A program made the translations under genes and the position numbers. The notes under the pieces were generated by a model. That model was not told the origin of the DNA and searched no databases. It saw only the letters and a program-made list of their open reading frames with translations. Source: Dechloromonas sp. CZR5 (GTDB lineage: Bacteria > Pseudomonadota > Gammaproteobacteria > Burkholderiales > Rhodocyclaceae). Taken from it: DNA of 64,000 bases. Shown one piece after another: positions 61,583 through 64,000 of the stretch; within the stretch, counting starts at the first letter, position 1, and each line of letters begins with the position of its first letter. The stretch is from assembly GCF_008711155.1 (NCBI RefSeq), contig NZ_VUYQ01000002.1, positions 620,001-684,000 of the forward strand, given 5' to 3'.

Positions 61583-63418
61583 ATGTCGCAGCAAACCGAA
61601 AACCAGGGTATGAATTTGCCCAATCCGGCCGAAATGGCCAAGACCTACGCCGAAGTCGCCCAGCGCGCCTCCCGCGTGATCACCCAGTACATGGAAAAGA
61701 AGGCCAAGGATGGCGTTGACGCCCCGGCCGACGAACTGGGCGTGGCCAAGGCCTTCATGGACCTGTCCGCCCGTCTGATGGCCAATCCGTACAAGATGGC
61801 CCAGACCCAGATGAACATGATGTGGGACTACTTCTCGCTGTGGCAGGGTTCCATGATGAAGATGATGGGCATGCCCGGTGCTGCCCCAATCGCTGCCCCG
61901 AAGAAGGGCGACAACCGCTTCAAGGACGAGGACTGGGAGCAGCATTTCCTGTTCGATTTCGTCAAGCAGTCCTACCTCATCGCTGCCCGTCACATCCATG
62001 ACACGGTGGCAGGCACCGAAGGTCTGGACGAGGCTACCCAAACCAAGGTTAACTTCTTCACGCGCCAATACATCGATGCCCTGTCGCCGTCCAATTTCGC
62101 ACTGACCAACCCGGAAGTCTTCCGCGAAACCGTCAAGTCGCACGGCCAGAACCTGATCAAGGGCCTCAACAACCTGCTGCACGACGTCGAGGCCGGCGAC
62201 GGCCAGCTGCGCATCCGCATGACCGACACCTCGGCCTTCGAAATGGGCAAGAACGTCGCCACGACGCCGGGCAAGGTGATCTTCCAGAACGAACTGTTCC
62301 AGCTCATCCAGTACGATCCGAAGACCCCGGACCAGTACAAGAAGCCGTTCCTGATCGTCCCGCCGTGGATCAACAAGTACTACATCCTCGACCTGCGCGA
62401 GAAGAACTCGATGGTCAACTGGGCGACCAGCCAGGGCCACACCACCTTCATCATGTCGTGGATCAACCCGGACGAGAAGCTGGCCCAGAAGTCCTTCGAG
62501 AACTACCTGCTCGAAGGCTCGCTGGAAGCCATCAACCAGGTCTGTGCCCACACTGGCGAAGACAGCGTCAATCTCGCCGGCTACTGCCTGGGCGGCACGC
62601 TGACCATGACCACGCTGGCCTACATGGCAGCCAAGAAGGACAAGCGCGCCAATTCCGCCACCTTCTTCACCACCATGCTCGACTTCTCCGAGCCGGGCGA
62701 ACTGGGCGTCTTCCTCGATGAAGGTGCTGTCGCCGGTCTGGAAAAGAAGATGGCCGAACGCGGCTTCCTCGAGGGGTCGGAAATGGCCGGCACCTTCAAC
62801 ATGCTGCGCGCCAACGACCTGATCTGGTCCTTCGTGGTCAACAACTACCTGATGGGCAAGGACCCGTTCCCGTTCGACCTGCTCTACTGGAACTCGGACT
62901 CCACCCGCATGCCGGCCGCGATGCACAGCTTCTACCTGCGCAACATGTACCTCGGCAACAAGTTGAAGGATGCGGGCGGCATCACCTTGGGCGGTGTCAA
63001 GATCGACATCTCCAAGGTCAAGACGCCGTGCTATTTCATCTCCACGATCGAAGACCACATCGCGCCGTGGAAGAGCACCTACATGGGCGCCCGCCTGCCG
63101 AGCGGCAAGACCAAGTTTGTGCTGGGTGGCTCGGGCCACATCGCCGGCATCGTCAACCCGCCGGCGGCCAACAAGTACGGCTTCTGGACCAATGACGCCA
63201 CGGACGGCGACCTGCCGGAAAGCCCGGACGACTTCCTGGCTGGCGCCACGCAGAATGCCGGTTCGTGGTGGACTCACTGGGATCAGTGGGTGACCAGCCT
63301 GCCGGGCGGTTCTGCCAAGGTCAAGGCGCGTCAGCCGGCCGATGGCAAGCTGAAGGTCATCGAGGATGCCCCGGGCGCTTACGTCAAGTTCCGCCTGGAC
63401 GCCCAGAAGAAGAACTGA
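61583..63418 (+). CDS. phaC: Class I polyhydroxyalkanoate synthase PhaC
   Basis: The 611-residue enzyme polymerises hydroxyacyl-CoA to PHA granules. The catalytic triad is Cys335 in GYCLGG, Asp491 in STIEDHIAPW and His519 in GGSGHIAG. The poly-3-hydroxybutyrate synthase N-terminal domain precedes the alpha/beta-hydrolase core. ATG 61583 is chosen over a TTG at 61577 and follows AGGGAG. phaA and phaB are not adjacent. Confidence 0.97.
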   Translation: MSQQTENQGMNLPNPAEMAKTYAEVAQRASRVITQYMEKKAKDGVDAPADELGVAKAFMDLSARLMANPYKMAQTQMNMMWDYFSLWQGSMMKMMGMPGAAPIAAPKKGDNRFKDEDWEQHFLFDFVKQSYLIAARHIHDTVAGTEGLDEATQTKVNFFTRQYIDALSPSNFALTNPEVFRETVKSHGQNLIKGLNNLLHDVEAGDGQLRIRMTDTSAFEMGKNVATTPGKVIFQNELFQLIQYDPKTPDQYKKPFLIVPPWINKYYILDLREKNSMVNWATSQGHTTFIMSWINPDEKLAQKSFENYLLEGSLEAINQVCAHTGEDSVNLAGYCLGGTLTMTTLAYMAAKKDKRANSATFFTTMLDFSEPGELGVFLDEGAVAGLEKKMAERGFLEGSEMAGTFNMLRANDLIWSFVVNNYLMGKDPFPFDLLYWNSDSTRMPAAMHSFYLRNMYLGNKLKDAGGITLGGVKIDISKVKTPCYFISTIEDHIAPWKSTYMGARLPSGKTKFVLGGSGHIAGIVNPPAANKYGFWTNDATDGDLPESPDDFLAGATQNAGSWWTHWDQWVTSLPGGSAKVKARQPADGKLKVIEDAPGAYVKFRLDAQKKN

Positions 63419-63443
63419 TCGCCCCGGCGATTCGTTTCAAGCA

Positions 63444-63473
63444 AAGGGAGGCTGCGGCCTCCCTTTCTTTTTG
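63444..63473 (+). terminator. Rho-independent terminator after phaC
   Basis: AAAGGGAGGC/GCCTCCCTTT with a TGCG loop (63444-63467) is followed by CTTTTT. It begins 25 nt downstream of the phaC stop. Confidence 0.9.
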
Positions 63474-63528
63474 GCGAACTTCCGTTATGCCGCTTGTCCA
63501 ACGTACACAGCAAGCAAGGAGGTGCGCC

Positions 63529-63888
63529 ATGTTGATGAGCGAGTATCCCGTGGTTTCGGTTCATATCCCGATGGAACTGCGTGCGCTGGCGGGAGGTCAC
63601 GACGAAGTGATGGCGAGCGGCGAAACGGTGGGTGAGGTGCTCCGCGCCGTCGGTCATGCCTATCCTGATTTTGCGATGCGGGTGCTGTGTGCAGATGGCC
63701 AACTGGCCGACAGCCTGAAGGTCTACCTGGGCGGATGCATGCAGCCGAAGGATTTGATGGCGCCCGTTGAGCAGGAAGAAGTGCTCAGCATCATCGCGAC
63801 GGGTGAAGTGGCCTGCGCGGTTAGCCGCCCACAAACGGACGGGCGGGCAGTTTCGCCGCCTGAAACGCTGATTTCAATCGGCGATTGA
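63529..63888 (+). CDS. MoaD/ThiS-like ubiquitin-fold protein without C-terminal Gly-Gly
   Basis: The 119-residue protein begins VSVHIPMELRALAGG and contains GETVGEVLRAVGHAYPDF and LADSLKVYLGG, matching the MoaD/ThiS beta-grasp pattern. The C-terminus (PPETLISIGD) lacks the Gly-Gly needed for sulfur carrier activity, and a tail of about 25 residues follows the fold. The start ATG 63529 has a perfect AAGGAGG site. Function is unknown. Confidence 0.72.
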   Translation: MLMSEYPVVSVHIPMELRALAGGHDEVMASGETVGEVLRAVGHAYPDFAMRVLCADGQLADSLKVYLGGCMQPKDLMAPVEQEEVLSIIATGEVACAVSRPQTDGRAVSPPETLISIGD

Positions 63889-63923
63889 TCAGCCAGGCCG
63901 GGGATGAACCCGGCCCATCTCAT
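63889..63923. other. Short intergenic gap between convergent genes
   Basis: The MoaD-like gene and the right-edge gene converge here. No clear terminator hairpin is visible in these 35 bp. Confidence 0.5.
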
Positions 63924-64000
63924 TAACTGCTGGCCAGCGGGAGGCGGGGCAGCTTCGGCCACTCGACGGCATCGAGCATGTTCTTCACGATCAGCCCGAG
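63924..64000 (-). CDS. C-terminal end of an unidentified gene (truncated by window edge)
   Basis: The minus strand gives an open frame ending LIVKNMLDAVEWPKLPRLPLASS before a TAA at 63926-63924. Only about 25 residues are in the window. No family is recognised from this tail, so the gene cannot be named. Confidence 0.5.

Noticed and set aside
61373..63277. 634-codon minus-strand frame opposite phaC
   Set aside because: phaC has a complete catalytic triad and family length; the opposing frame is a composition artefact.

Overview
The window is GC-rich and densely coded, and it looks like the chromosome of a free-living betaproteobacterium. The Rhodocyclales (Dechloromonas/Azonexus-like) are the best guess. 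This rests on several markers together: an SAH riboswitch in front of metH, a TorF-type porin ahead of glnK-amtB under a sigma-54 promoter, a MerR-type LiuR with a full leucine/isovalerate (liu) cluster, a class I PHA synthase, and FNR-type boxes. The genus is inference; the sequence holds no rRNA or other direct species marker. I see no insertion sequence, prophage or CRISPR array.

Layout. 1-3948 (minus): high-affinity K+ pump kdpF-A-B, entering from the left edge, with an extra 29-residue membrane peptide ahead of kdpF. 4365-7974: small housekeeping and signalling genes, including an orphan Hpt domain beside a CheZ-like protein, a cytochrome c, a cupin and a cell-wall amidase. 7984-16843 (mostly minus): murB, metH with promoter and SAH riboswitch, a BamE-like lipoprotein, a rhodanese, a Bcr-type exporter, comM and ubiK. 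16934-19930 (plus): NtrC-like sites, an FNR box and a sigma-54 promoter drive TorF-porin, glnK and amtB, closed by a terminator. 19929-28963: c-di-GMP signalling (a diguanylate cyclase, an intact HD-GYP and a degenerate HD-GYP), purU, thrH, a Crp/Fnr regulator with its own FNR box and an ABC-F ATPase. 28935-33246: mutY, a flavin reductase, tRNA-Gly(CCC), an aldehyde dehydrogenase, and a non-coding stretch with a possible gene remnant before a lipoprotein gene. 33303-35548: a divergent LysR regulator and an SbtA-SbtB bicarbonate uptake pair. 35569-41272: LON-domain protein, ubiX, a Gx transporter/NusG-II pair, rapZ, an M20 amidohydrolase, a metallo-beta-lactamase-fold hydrolase and two tandem DUF1289 proteins.

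41309-60424 is the leucine/isovalerate region. The minus-strand genes run PaaI thioesterase, liuA, a GNAT-carbonic anhydrase fusion, thiolase, EamA exporter, acyl-CoA dehydrogenase, DsbA-like isomerase, LOG protein, liuB, PaiB-like protein, liuC, liuD, acyl-CoA synthetase, a lipoprotein and HMG-CoA lyase. The liuR gene lies further right. A 22-bp palindrome in front of the thioesterase is the likely operator. Together these genes take leucine-derived acyl-CoAs to acetyl-CoA and acetoacetate. The fused carbonic anhydrase could supply bicarbonate to the biotin carboxylase LiuBD. 60524-63888 holds another metallo-beta-lactamase hydrolase, PHA synthase phaC (a carbon sink for acetyl-CoA) and a MoaD-like protein. 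A gene tail leaves at the right edge.

The least explained item is at 58443-60021. A transcription-unit-like arrangement encodes only Met-Ala-Lys6 behind a strong ribosome binding site. A classic terminator follows, and then an orphan ABC transporter that has neither a promoter nor a convincing ribosome binding site of its own.
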